A DNA stretch of 64,000 nucleotides from RYN-230 sp963720645 (GTDB taxonomy: Bacteria > Actinomycetota > Actinomycetes > Streptosporangiales > Streptosporangiaceae): assembly GCA_963720645.1 (NCBI GenBank), contig CAVRFX010000016.1:372001-436000 (forward strand), written 5' to 3'. Made by a program: the position numbers and the translations under genes. Numbering within the stretch: position 1 is the stretch's first letter; the number at the start of each line of letters is the position of its first letter. Positions 28,012-37,065 of the stretch are shown in pieces. The notes beneath the pieces were generated by a model. The model had not been told where the DNA came from and ran no database searches. It was given only the letters and a program-made list of their open reading frames with translations.

Positions 28012-29189
28012 ATGCTTGGCTACCGCGTCCCCGCACCCGACGAGGCCATGCTCATCTCCGGCGGCAGGAGTGGCCGCAACGGCGCCCCGTTCCGGGTGGT
28101 GACCGGGCACGGCGCGTTCATCGCCCCCTTCTTCCGGAAGGTCCGCGTACCTGACCCTGGCGATGAACGAGGCCGAGGTGGCCGAGCAGTGCGTCACGAA
28201 GCAGGGCATCACGCTCGAACGTGCGCTCGGTGATCGCGTTCAAGGTCGGCAACGACGAGGAGAGCATCATCAACGCCGGCCAGCGGTTCCTGTCCGACCA
28301 GGACCAGATGTCCACCCTCACCGGCCGCATCTTCGCCGGGCACCTCCGGTCGATCATCGGGTCGATGACCGTCGAGGAGATCGTCACCGAGCGCCAGAAG
28401 CTGGCCAGCGAGGTGCTCGACGGCTCGAAGGCGGAGATGGCCAAGATCGGCCTGACCGTGGACTCGCTGCAGATCCAGTCCATCGACGACCTGAACTCGG
28501 GCTACATCGACGCGATGGCCGCCCCGCACACCGCGGCGATCCAGCGCCAGGCGCAGATCGCCCAGGCCCAGGCCAATCAGGCCGCCGCCCAGGCCGAGCA
28601 GGAGTCGCAGCGCAAGCAGGCCGAGTACGCGCGGCAGACCGCCGTGGTCCAGGCCCAGTACAAGGCCGAAATCGATAAGGCGCAGGCCGAGGCGTCCCAG
28701 GCGGGACCGCTCAGCCAGGCGCAGACCCAGATCGGGGTCATCAACGCCCAGGCGGAACTGGCGCAGCGCCGGGCGGAGCTGCGCCAGCGCGAGCTGGTAG
28801 CCGAGGTGGTCAAGCCGGCCGAGGCGGAAGCCGAGAAGACGCGGATCCTGGCCAAGGCCGACGCCGAGCGGATGCGGATCCTGGCCGAGGCGGCGGCCTC
28901 GAACGATCGCGTGGCGCTGGACCGGATGCTCATCGACCAGCTGCCGCAGATCGTCAAGGAAGCGGCGGGCGGCCTGGCCGGCGCCAACGTCAACGTGCTC
29001 AACGGCGCGGACGGGCTCAGCGAGATCGCGGCGGGCCTGGTCGGCCAGGGGCTGACCATCCTGGACTCGATCAAGAAGAACCTCGCCACCGGGCCGGAGG
29101 CCACCGCGGCCAGCGCCACCGCGCCCAGCACCACGGGGGAGGTCGTGCGCCTGCCCGACGGCCCGCAGGACGGCCGCCCCCGGAACTGA
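28012..29189 (+). CDS. Flotillin family protein, SPFH/band 7 domain (two frameshifts)
   Basis: Membrane-associated scaffold protein of lipid microdomains. N-terminus MLGYRVPAPDEAMLISGG, GAPFRVVTGHGAFIAPFFRK; SPFH core EAEVAEQCVTKQGITL, VIAFKVGNDEESIINAGQRF and HLRSIIGSMTVEEIVTERQK; then a long coiled coil rich in Ala, Gln, Glu (residues about 185-320) with EA repeats and a C-terminal NVLNGADGLSEIAAGLVGQG. Two single extra bases (near 28142 and 28215) break the first 70 codons; both sides match the family closely, so I read it as one gene. RBS gaaggag before ATG 28012. Only 54 bp separate it from hpnB on the same strand, so co-transcription is likely. Confidence 0.87.
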
Positions 29190-29243
29190 GCCGCCGCCCG
29201 GGCAGAGCGGCCCGGCCGCGGGGCGGTATGCCAGGCTTGGCGG

Positions 29244-30458
29244 GTGCTGATCCTGGCCGGCGCCGCCGCGGCGGCCGCTCTCGCATGGGGATACCTGCTC
29301 GCCGCGCACGGCGGGTACTGGCGCACGGGCCAGCGCCTGCCGCCGGGGTCGCGCGATCCGTCCCGTGATCCCGCGCCGTGGCCGGGCGTGGTGGCGGTGG
29401 TGCCGGCCCGGGATGAGGCCGCCATCCTGCCGGTCACGCTGCCGGGGCTGCTCGCCCAGGACTACCCGGGGGAATTCTCGGTGGTGCTGGTGGACGACGC
29501 CAGCACGGACGGCACGGCCGGCACCGCCGCGGCGCTGGCCGCCGGCACGGGGCGCACGCTCCAGGTCACCGCGGCCGGTGAGCCGCCGCCCGGCTGGGCG
29601 GGCAAGGTCCACGCGATGTCCCAGGGCGTCCGCGCCGCCGGGACGTGTGACTACATCCTGTTCACCGACGCGGACATCGGGTACCAGCCGGATGCGCTGG
29701 CGGCCCTGGTCCGCGGGGCCATCGCGGACGACCGGGGGATGGTCTCCCAGATGGCGCTGCTGCGCGCGGAGTCGCGGTGGGAGCGCGTGGTGGTCCCGGC
29801 GTTCGTCTACTTCTTCGCGCAGCTGTACCCGTTCCGGCGGGTGAACCGGCCGTCCGCGCGGACCGCGGCCGCGGCGGGCGGCTGCATGCTGGTCCGCCGG
29901 GACGCGCTGGCCGCGGCGGGGGGCCTGGACCCGATCCGCGGCGCGCGCATCGACGACGTGGCTCTCGGCCTGCTGCTGAAGCGCCCGCCGTCCGCGGCGC
30001 GCATCTGGCTCGGATTCACGACCGGGGTGCGCAGCCTGCGGCCCTATCCCCGGCTGGCCACCCTCTGGGACATGATCGCGCGCAGCGCCTACACGCAGCT
30101 GCGGTACTCGCCGGTGCTGCTCACGCTGACCCTGGCGGGCCTGCTGTGGCTGTACGCGCTGCCGCCTGCGGCCGCCCTGGCCGGGCTGGCCGGCGCGGCG
30201 GCGGGAGGCGGGGCGGCGGCGGCCTGGGCCGCGGTGGCCGGGCTGGCCGGCTGGGCCGCGATGGCGGCCAGTTTCCTGCCCGCGCTGCGGCTGTACGGCC
30301 TGGGCTGGTGGCGGGCCCCGCTGCTGCCCCTCGTCGCGGTGCTTTATGCCGTGATGACCGCGGATTCCGCCCGGCGGCACTACGCCGGGCGCGGCGGTGA
30401 ATGGAAAGGGCGGACCGTGCCCCAGCGCGGCGGGCAGAGCGTAACAAACCGCCCGTAA
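29244..30458 (+). CDS. hpnB: Hopene-associated glycosyltransferase HpnB
   Basis: GT2-family glycosyltransferase of 404 residues with one N-terminal and several C-terminal membrane helices. GT-A motifs: VVAVVPARDEAAILPVTLPG, SVVLVDDASTDGTAG, DYILFTDADIGYQPDALAAL (DxD-type site), and IDDVALGLLLK. The HpnB-specific stretch FFAQLYPFRRVNRPSARTAA with AAAGGCMLVRRDALAAAGGL and IARSAYTQLRYSPVLL is clear. HpnB is assigned to hopanoid loci of many bacteria and thought to glycosylate hopanoids or act in C35 maturation. Here it is 17 kb from the main operon and follows the flotillin gene. GTG start at 29244. The frame is intact. Confidence 0.85.
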   Translation: MLILAGAAAAAALAWGYLLAAHGGYWRTGQRLPPGSRDPSRDPAPWPGVVAVVPARDEAAILPVTLPGLLAQDYPGEFSVVLVDDASTDGTAGTAAALAAGTGRTLQVTAAGEPPPGWAGKVHAMSQGVRAAGTCDYILFTDADIGYQPDALAALVRGAIADDRGMVSQMALLRAESRWERVVVPAFVYFFAQLYPFRRVNRPSARTAAAAGGCMLVRRDALAAAGGLDPIRGARIDDVALGLLLKRPPSAARIWLGFTTGVRSLRPYPRLATLWDMIARSAYTQLRYSPVLLTLTLAGLLWLYALPPAAALAGLAGAAAGGGAAAAWAAVAGLAGWAAMAASFLPALRLYGLGWWRAPLLPLVAVLYAVMTADSARRHYAGRGGEWKGRTVPQRGGQSVTNRP

Positions 30459-30784
30459 CCAACATCAATTTAATCACCCTAAACCATTCCAACCTGCTGA
30501 TCGGTGCCCGAAAAAGGCATCAGTAACAGATCGGAATGGACTCCACGGCGACCCTTGAGGTCATTCTCCGTGCCACCTCGGCAAACCTGTGACATGCTTC
30601 ATGTCGCACAAGGTGAGACAGTCACCACTCGTGGTAAGGTCACTGCTGGACTCGGCGGGGCGGGCAGTCAGCGCTTTATCGCAGACCACACGAGGCAAGT
30701 CCTGGGCCGGTCTCAGCATTACCGCCTCTGCCTCCGGAATTCCTTATCCGGCCCGGTAATCATCAAGGGGAAGGAAGTAATTCG
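30459..30784 (+). promoter_or_regulatory. AT-richer upstream region of the first secreted paralog, with operator-like near-palindrome at 30589-30611
   Basis: No gene is seen. tgtgacatgcttcatgtcgcaca (30589-30611) is an inverted repeat with 9-bp arms interrupted by one extra g; a second short inverted repeat (ccactcgtgg) lies near 30630. aaggggaaggaag just before 30785 is the ribosome-binding site. The spacing suggests a regulator site within the promoter or leader. Confidence 0.45.
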
Positions 30785-31666
30785 ATGCGTAGACGCATCA
30801 CCCGGACGCTCTTTGCCGCCGCGGCGGCAGGCGTCACGGTCAGCACCCTCGGCCTTGCGGCCGGGGGCGCTGCGAGCGCGGCCGTGTCCAGCAAGGCGCA
30901 GCCGGCCACCATGGGAACCACGCTCGCCACCACGAGCACCGCGGGTTACCAGCTGAGCGGGCGGGACTTCCGCTACATCAGCTCGACGATCACGGTCCCG
31001 GACACCTCGTTCCTGACCGCGATCTACCCGCAGGAGTACATCCAGCTGTCCAACGGGTCGCTGACCCAGGCCACGGGCGGCGGTGACCAGTACATCCGGG
31101 CCGGCATCGAGTCGTGCGTGGTGGCCCAGTCGTTCGGGGACACCTGCTCCACCGGGACCTGGGTCGCGTACGTGGAGGCGTTCGACAACTCGCTGAACGG
31201 CCCGTACTTCTCGCACTACTACAACCTGGCTGGCGTGAACCAGGGCGACGGGGTCAACTTCAGCATCTACTACGACGAGGCCGGCAACGAGCTGCACTTC
31301 GTCATCACCCCGCCGTCAACGTCGGGTACCCCGCAGTACTACAAGACCCAGGCCTACGGGGCGATCTTCGATCACGCGGCCGCGCTGGACGACTTCACCG
31401 ACAGCACCGGGACGCCGATCCCGCTGCCGTTCTTCCTGCACGCGTTCCGGATCAACCAGTTCCTGCAGGGTGCGGTGACGACCGAGCACGGTCTGCGCGG
31501 CTCCTTCGTGGGCCCGTGGACGACCAGCATGGTCGAGGCGACCAGCAACGGCCTGCCGTACCCGTCGGGCACGGTGCGGGTCTCACCGTCCCCCCTCTGG
31601 TCGGACGGCCTGTCCGCCAACGGGGCGGTGCGGGCGAACGACGCCTTCGGCGTCTGGGCTCGCTGA
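30785..31666 (+). CDS. Secreted protein, first of two tandem paralogs
   Basis: 293 residues. The first 33 form a classic Sec signal (MRRRITRTLFAAAAAGVTVS then ASA cleavage site). The mature part is Tyr/Ser/Thr-rich, with two cysteines (ESCVVAQSFGDTC) likely disulfide-bonded, and a beta-sandwich-like pattern: YISSTITVPDTSFL, QEYIQLSNGS, YIRAGIES, TWVAYVEAF, GDGVNFSIYYDEAGNELHF. The order Gln, then a Trp/Glu strand, faintly recalls glutamic (G1) peptidases or concanavalin-like folds, but I do not claim activity. About 85% identical to the next gene. ATG 30785. Confidence 0.75.
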   Translation: MRRRITRTLFAAAAAGVTVSTLGLAAGGAASAAVSSKAQPATMGTTLATTSTAGYQLSGRDFRYISSTITVPDTSFLTAIYPQEYIQLSNGSLTQATGGGDQYIRAGIESCVVAQSFGDTCSTGTWVAYVEAFDNSLNGPYFSHYYNLAGVNQGDGVNFSIYYDEAGNELHFVITPPSTSGTPQYYKTQAYGAIFDHAAALDDFTDSTGTPIPLPFFLHAFRINQFLQGAVTTEHGLRGSFVGPWTTSMVEATSNGLPYPSGTVRVSPSPLWSDGLSANGAVRANDAFGVWAR

Positions 31667-31717
31667 ACCCAGCCCGGTAGGGCCTTCGGGCTCCCGCCGG
31701 GAACTCATCTCAACAGC

Positions 31718-31751
31718 TGCTGCCCGGGCCGGTTCTCCGGCCCGGGCAGCA
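31718..31751 (+). terminator. 15-bp perfect hairpin after the first paralog
   Basis: Arms tgctgcccgggccgg and complement flank a ttct loop. Nearly the same stem occurs after the second paralog. Confidence 0.8.
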
Positions 31752-31939
31752 CGCGCTTTGGCAAAGTTAAATCCATGTCATGGAGTAATCATTAGAGTAC
31801 GCAGAGTAGGGAAGTGATACCTGAGGGGCGGCAGGGCCAGCTGAAACCACTGGCGGGGGCAAGCCGGGCACCGGTCCTGTTAACGCCCACCCAGACCAAA
31901 ACCGGACTTGTCCCCAGGCGTCACAGGAGGGAACCTACG

Positions 31940-32821
31940 ATGCGAAGCCGCATCATGAGCACGCTCGTCGCCGCTGCAGCGGCGGGCGCTACCGCTACCA
32001 CCCTCGCCTTGGCCACCGCGGGTACCGCTAACGCGGCCGTGACCACCAAGGCCAAGCCGAGCACGATGGGGAGCACGATCGGCTCCACCAGTTCGGCGGG
32101 GTACGAGGCGAGCGGGCGCTACTTCCGCTACATCAGCTCGACGATCACGGTCCCGGACACCTCGTTCCTGACCGGCATCTACCCGCAGGAGTACATCCAG
32201 CTCTCCAACGGGTCGCTCACCCAGCCCACCGGCGGCGGCGACCAGTACACCCGCGCTGGCATCGAGTCCTGCATCGTGGCCCGGACGTTCGGGGACACCT
32301 GCGTGACCGGGACCTGGGTGGCGTTCGTCGAGGCGTTCAACAACTCGCTGAGCGGGCCGTACTTCTCCCACTACTACAACCTGGCCGGCGTGAACCAGGG
32401 CGACGGCGTCAACTTCAGCATCTACTACTACCAGGGTGGCAACGAACTGCACTTCGTCATCACCCCGCCGTTGACGTCCGGCACGCCGCAGTACTACAAG
32501 ACCCGGGCCTACGGCCCGATCTACGATCACGCGGCCGCGCTGGACGACTTCACCGACAGCACCGGGACGCCGATCCCGCTGCCGTTCTTCCTGCACGCGT
32601 TCCGGATCAACCAGTTCCTGCAGGGCGCGCTGACCACCTACAGCGGCGCCAAGGGCTCCTTCGTGGGCCCGTGGACGACCAGCATGGTCGAGGCGACCAG
32701 CAACGGCCTGCTGCCTCCGTCGGGGACGACCCGGGTCTCACCGTCCAACCTCTGGTCGGACGGCCTGTCCGCCAACGGGGCGGTGCGTGCGAACGACGCC
32801 TTCGGCGTCTGGGTGCGCTAG
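31940..32821 (+). CDS. Secreted protein, second of two tandem paralogs
   Basis: 293 residues from ATG 31940, which has a strong ribosome-binding site (caggaggga). Signal peptide MRSRIMSTLVAAAAAGATAT, cleavage after ANA. The mature region aligns without gaps to the preceding gene, with the same Cys pair (ESCIVARTFGDTC) and the same core strands; differences are mostly conservative, for example YYYQGGNELHF for YYDEAGNELHF. Both copies are intact and under selection for codon use, so the duplication is functional. The family is unknown to me; extracellular location is clear. Confidence 0.75.
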   Translation: MRSRIMSTLVAAAAAGATATTLALATAGTANAAVTTKAKPSTMGSTIGSTSSAGYEASGRYFRYISSTITVPDTSFLTGIYPQEYIQLSNGSLTQPTGGGDQYTRAGIESCIVARTFGDTCVTGTWVAFVEAFNNSLSGPYFSHYYNLAGVNQGDGVNFSIYYYQGGNELHFVITPPLTSGTPQYYKTRAYGPIYDHAAALDDFTDSTGTPIPLPFFLHAFRINQFLQGALTTYSGAKGSFVGPWTTSMVEATSNGLLPPSGTTRVSPSNLWSDGLSANGAVRANDAFGVWVR

Positions 32822-32836
32822 TCCCATCATCAGGGC

Positions 32837-32870
32837 GGTGGCCCGGGCCGGTTCGCCGGCCCGGGCCACC
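32837..32870 (+). terminator. 15-bp perfect hairpin with TTCG loop
   Basis: ggtggcccgggccgg, ttcg, and the exact complement. The UUCG tetraloop makes a very stable RNA hairpin 15 bases after the stop. Confidence 0.85.
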
Positions 32871-32926
32871 CGTCTGCCCGGCCCGCCCGGGCCGGGCACA
32901 ATCTTCTCCGCAACGGCCGGGGCCGG

Positions 32927-33694
32927 TCAGTCAGGCTGCTCAGCGGCCGCGCGGGGCCGGTCGCCGCGCCCGGTCTCCCGGGGGGCCGGCGGGCGGGGCG
33001 TGTTGCTCATGCGGTCGTCGCTTCCGTCCCGGCCGCTGGCCGGGTCCGGGCTGCGGGCGGCCCGCCGGGTGCGCAGCAGTTCGAGGCCGACCGGGATGAG
33101 CGACACGATGACGATCACCGCGATGATCGGCAGCAGGTAGGTGTCGATGCTGGGGATCGTGCTGCCCAGGGCGTAGCCGGCCAGGGTCACGCCCGCCGAC
33201 CAGATCACGCCGCCGACGACCTGCCACACGGTGAACGTCCGGAGCGGCACGTCCAGCGCGCCGGCCATGGGGTTGAGCACGGTCCGCACCACCGGGATGA
33301 ACCGGGCCAGCACGATGGCCTTGCCGTACCCGTAGCGGGACAGCAGATGCTGGGCGCGCCCGGAGCCCTCGCGCAGGAACCGGTTGGTGCTCCGGCCGAT
33401 CAGGGGGCGCCCGCCGCGCCCGATGTAGTAGCCCGTCTGCGCGCCGAGCAGGGCGCCGCCGATCGCGGCCAGGATGACCACCGGCAGCGACAGGTGCGCC
33501 GGATGCGAGCCGGCGGTGCACAGCAGCCCGGCGGTGAACAGCAGTGAGTCACCGGGCAGGAAGAAGCCGATGAGCAGCCCCGTCTCGGCGAACAAGGCGA
33601 GGAAGACGCCGAGCGCACCGAGGCTGGCCAGCAGCGACGTCGAGCTCAGCGGGTTGAGCGCGCCCACGAGGTGCGCGCCGCCCTGGGACAGCAT
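32927..33694 (-). CDS. DedA family membrane protein
   Basis: Integral membrane protein of about 255 residues. DedA signatures: FLALFAETGLLIGFFLPGDS (acidic and GDS motif), ALLGAQTGYYIGRGGR, and the re-entrant RFIPVVRTVLNPMAGAL with conserved Arg pair, followed by VIWSAGVTLAGYALG. DedA/DTT proteins are flippase-type transporters of polar lipids (undecaprenyl phosphate or phosphatidylethanolamine) dependent on the proton gradient. ATG 33694 has RBS gaaggag. The last 45 residues are a charged Pro/Arg tail. Confidence 0.88.
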   Translation of the reverse strand: MLSQGGAHLVGALNPLSSTSLLASLGALGVFLALFAETGLLIGFFLPGDSLLFTAGLLCTAGSHPAHLSLPVVILAAIGGALLGAQTGYYIGRGGRPLIGRSTNRFLREGSGRAQHLLSRYGYGKAIVLARFIPVVRTVLNPMAGALDVPLRTFTVWQVVGGVIWSAGVTLAGYALGSTIPSIDTYLLPIIAVIVIVSLIPVGLELLRTRRAARSPDPASGRDGSDDRMSNTPRPPAPRETGRGDRPRAAAEQPD

Positions 33695-34123
33695 TCGGCG
33701 TGTCTCCTTCCCGGGCCGGCGGCGCCGGGTCACCCCGGCGCCTGTTGGCGCGCAACTACCCATAACGGCGGCCCGCAGTGCCTGCCGCCGTCCAAGATCT
33801 GGTTAAGGAACGCATAGCAGCGCCCGCGCCCGGCGTGCCGCAGGCCCGGACGGGGCTCTGAACGGTACGTTGCCGGTGTTCCGGGCGCCGGGTGACCCGG
33901 GATCGGGGCCGAGGCTGAGCCGCCGGAGGGCGGGAGGCGAGCGGGCGGTGACACGCCCTCGGCTTAATTTCGGCTGACCGCATCCTCCAGAGTGCGTGGA
34001 CGGAGGCTCCCCGGCGTGCCAGACTTCGTGAACGGTTGTTGAGTCGGCCGCGGCACCGGGGCTGGCCGTTTTCGGGTCCAGATCCCGGGGACGCGGCCTA
34101 TCGATCCCGGAGGGGGGCCGAAC
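33695..34123. other. Divergent intergenic region
   Basis: About 430 bases between the DedA gene and the zinc-finger-like gene. It must carry two promoters; I see no repeat, RNA gene or coding frame that stands out. ggaggggggccgaac before 34124 is the ribosome-binding site. Confidence 0.35.
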
Positions 34124-34603
34124 ATGGCTGGTGAAGATCACTCGATCGTTTCCCTCGCGAATCCGGCCGTGCAGTCCTGCTGGTTGTGCGGGACGAGGTT
34201 GCCGGCCCGCGAGATGGTGGCTGACGGCGGATCGGCGTGCGCCGATCTGCGCTGGTACTGCGCGGATACCCGGCGCTGCACGGAACGCTGGACTTCGCAC
34301 TGGTCGCCGGGGATCGGCCCGGACTACAGCCACGCGGCTCACAGCCGCGGTGCCGTGGCCGCGCCGGGCTACAGCGCGGCCGGGGAGCGCAGTCCCGCCG
34401 CCACCGGAGGGCCGGGCCACGGTGCCAGCGGGGGGCAGAACACTGGTGCCCTCAGCGGTCAGGGTTCCGCCGGGCCGGGTTCCGCCGCCCTCGGCGGGCA
34501 GAACTCCGGTGCCTTCCCGGGCCAGGGCGCGGCCGCCCTCCCGCGGCGGGGCGCCGTCCCGGACCCGCGAGGCCGGCAGCTGGCCGGCTTAACCGACTAC
34601 TAA
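34124..34603 (+). CDS. Small zinc-ribbon-like protein with Gly-rich tail
   Basis: 159 residues. The N-terminal 65 residues carry CWLCGTRLPA, SACADLRWYCADTRRC and TERWTSHW, a CxxC plus two Cys arrangement suited to bind one zinc ion. The rest is a Gly/Ala/Ser/Gln low-complexity tail with GGQN and GQG repeats. Similar small Cys-containing proteins are common in actinobacteria and unstudied. RBS ggagggg. Stops 2 bp from the convergent moaD-like gene. Confidence 0.6.
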   Translation: MAGEDHSIVSLANPAVQSCWLCGTRLPAREMVADGGSACADLRWYCADTRRCTERWTSHWSPGIGPDYSHAAHSRGAVAAPGYSAAGERSPAATGGPGHGASGGQNTGALSGQGSAGPGSAALGGQNSGAFPGQGAAALPRRGAVPDPRGRQLAGLTDY

Positions 34604-34605
34604 GG

Positions 34606-34902
34606 TCATCCGCCGGCCATGGCCCCCACGATCAGGTAGGGCTCCTGGCCGGTGGTGACCGCCTCCGGCAGGGGGTCGTCCGGTGACTCGTGGGACAGGT
34701 CCTCCTGGCAGGCGAAGAACCGGACCATCGCCCGGCGGCGCCCGTTCCCGCGGTCGCGGATCGTGCCGCGCAGGACCGGGTAGCCAGCCTCCAGCGCATC
34801 GAGCACGGAACGCTGCGTGACCGGGGGCGCGACGTCGAGGTGCACTTCGCCGCCGACGCGGGCCAGGGTCCGCAGGTGCGCCGGCAGCACCACGCGGATC
34901 AC
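34606..34902 (-). CDS. MoaD/ThiS family ubiquitin-like sulfur carrier
   Basis: 98 residues from GTG 34902. A beta-grasp pattern (VIRVVLPAHLRTLARVGGEV, SVLDALEAGYPVLRGTI, AMVRFFACQEDLSHE) ends in the obligatory di-glycine VGAMAGG, the site of thiocarboxylate formation. The start overlaps the stop of the BNR-repeat gene as GTGA, so the two are translationally coupled. Proteins of this MoaD subgroup are often found beside a BNR/YVTN repeat protein in actinobacteria and may serve something other than molybdopterin; no other moa gene is nearby. Confidence 0.8.
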   Translation of the reverse strand: MIRVVLPAHLRTLARVGGEVHLDVAPPVTQRSVLDALEAGYPVLRGTIRDRGNGRRRAMVRFFACQEDLSHESPDDPLPEAVTTGQEPYLIVGAMAGG

Positions 34903-36015
34903 GGCAGGGTCTGCACTTCCACCGAGAGCACGGCCGGGAGGTCGCGGACGATCGGCGCCCACGTGTCACCGGCGTCGGCCGACCCGTACACCTGGCCGCC
35001 GGTCGTGCCGAAGTAGACGCCGCAGGAGTCGAGGGAGTCGACCGCCATCGCGTCCCGCAGCACGTTCACGTAGCAGTGCTCCTGGGGCAGCCCCCGGGTC
35101 AGCGGTTCCCAGTCGTCGCCGCCGGTGCGGCTGCGGTACACGCGGAGCTTCCCCTCGGGCGGGAAGTGATGGGAGTCGCTGGTGATGGGGACCACGTAGA
35201 CGGTCTCGGGCTCGTGGGCGTGCACGTCGATGGGGAAGCCGAAGTCGGATGGGCAGGTTGCCGCTGACCTCGTGCCAGGAATCGCCGCCATCGTCGCTGC
35301 GCATGACGTCCCAGTGCTTCTGCATGAACAGCACGGAGGGACGTGCGGGATGCATGGCCAGCCGGTGCACGCAGTGGCCGACCTCGGCGTCGGGGATCCG
35401 GGATGCCCTCGGAACGCAGGCCCTGGTTCACCGGCCGCCAGGTCTGGCCTGCGTCGTCGGAGCGGAACGCGCCCGCCGCCGAGATCGCGGTGAACATGCG
35501 GCCCGGCGTGGACGCGTCCAGGATGATCGTGTGCAGGCACATGCCGCCGGCCCCCGGCTGCCATGACGGGCCGGTCCGGTGGCCGCGCAGCCCGGGCAGC
35601 TCCTGCCAGGTTTGCCCCCGTCGGCGGACCGGAACAGCCCGGCGTCTTCGACCCCGGCGTAGACCGTGTCCGGGTCGTCGAGCGACGGCTCCAGATGCCA
35701 GACCCGCGCGAACTCCCAGGGGTGCGGCGTCCCGTCGTACCACTGGTGCGTCCCGGTGGGCCCGCTGTAGCCGAAGTCGTTGCCCACCGGCGACCAGGTC
35801 TGGCCGCCGTCGTCGGACCGCTGGATGACCTGCCCGAACCATCCGCTGGACTGGGACGCGAACAGCCGGTCGGGGTCGGCGGGGGACCCCTTGACGTGAT
35901 AGATCTCCCAGCCCGGGAAATGCGGCCCGCTGACCTCCCAGTCCTCCCGCTTACCGTCCGAGGTCAGGACGAAGGCACCCTTGCGCGTCCCTACCAGTAC
36001 CCGCACGCTGCTCAC
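34899..36015 (-). CDS. BNR/WD40-like repeat protein (exo-sialidase/photosystem-stability-factor fold; three frameshifts)
   Basis: Beta-propeller protein with Asp-box repeats: RSDDGGQTWSPVG, RSADGG, RSDDAGQTWRPV, RSDDGGDSWHEVSG, RSRTGGDDWEPL, GSADAGDTWAPI. The N-terminus is SSVRVLVGTRKGAFVLTSDG, with GTG 36015 behind tggaggga. The reading frame changes near 35625, 35395 and 35250 while repeat homology continues, so the gene is one unit. No signal peptide; a cytoplasmic protein. Its stop overlaps the start of the MoaD-like gene. The role of this pair is unknown to me. Confidence 0.78.
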
Positions 36016-36257
36016 GCCCTGCTCCCTCCAGTACCGCCCGGCGCGAGGGCTCTCCCGGCCTCGGCCGATATCTCCACGCCTGACCTGACGGCCAGCACGC
36101 ACGGCTATCCGGCCGGCTGACACCCTGAGGATACATGCGCGCCGCCAAACTCATCCCGACTCGCGGAATCGCGCCCGTGGCCGCGCGACCAGGGTTGCCC
36201 GCCGCAATTAGCCGGTCATCGCTAGGCCACAGGTCAGGTGACCGCTACCGTGACCGG

Positions 36258-37065
36258 GTGCTCGGGACGGGCTGGACGGAGGTCGTCGCGCTGGCCGCGG
36301 CGTTCGCCATCGCGCTGCTCGCGACGCCCGCAGGGATCTCGGGGGCGGTGCTGCTGCTGCCGTTTCAGGTCAGCGTGCTGGGCACGCCGAGCCCGGCGGT
36401 CACGCCGACCAACCTGCTGTACAACGTGGTGGCTACTCCGGGTGCGCTGTACCGGTACTGGCGGCAGGGGCAGGCCGGCGGCAGGCTGGCCTGGTCCTCA
36501 TCGCCGGGACGCTGCCCGGCGTGGTCGCCGGATCGGTCATCCGGGTGGAACTGCTGCCCGGCGCCGCACGTCTTCGACCTGGTTGTGGCGCGGTGCTGGT
36601 CCCGCTCGGGTCGTGGCTGGCGCTGACCAGGCCGCGCCGCCGGCCCGGCAGGCCACCGCCGGTCCCGACTCGCGACCGGGTCCCGCTGCCGGTGCTGATC
36701 CTGCTCGCGGCGGTGGTGGGCTGCGTGGGCGGGATCTACGGCATCGGCGGCGGCTCGATCCTGGCGCCCGTCCTCATCGGCACGGGGCGGCCGCCAGCGA
36801 AGTGGCGCCCGCCGCCCTGGCCTCGACCTTCGTCACCTCGGTAGCCGGGGTGATCACCTTCCTGTCCTCTCCGCTCCATCACCACGGGCCGGTGGCGCCC
36901 GACTGGCCGACCGGAATCGCGCTGGGCGTCGGCGGCCTGGCGGGCGCGTACACCGGCGCGCGGATCCAGCCGCGGCTTCCTGACGCGCTGATCCGCCGGG
37001 TGGTCGGGATCCTGGTGGTCGCCATCGGTGCCCGCTACCTGTGGTCCGGCCTGGCCCGGGGCTAA
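36258..37065 (+). CDS. TauE/SafE family permease (about four frameshifts)
   Basis: Putative sulfite/sulfonate or other anion exporter. Fragments in three frames join into a typical TauE protein: EVVALAAAFAIALLATPAGI, VSVLGTPSPAVTPTNLLYNV, then LIAGTLPGVVAGSVIRVELL, HVFDLVVA, VLILLAAVVGCVGGIYGIGG (second TauE repeat GIYGIGGGS), PAALASTFVTSVAGVITF, and IGARYLWSGLARG. Shifts are needed near 36497, 36568, 36590 and 36797. GTG 36258 is the likely start. Its TAA and the stop of the opposite gene share bases (37062-37065). Confidence 0.75.

Noticed and set aside
28209..30380. Minus-strand open frame of 723 codons over flotillin and hpnB
   Set aside because: Antisense shadow of two conserved genes; the plus strand carries all the motifs.
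30459..30784. Riboswitch (ydaO/c-di-AMP type) upstream of the secreted protein
   Set aside because: Cell-wall genes in actinobacteria often have one, but I could not match the conserved core; only inverted repeats are visible.
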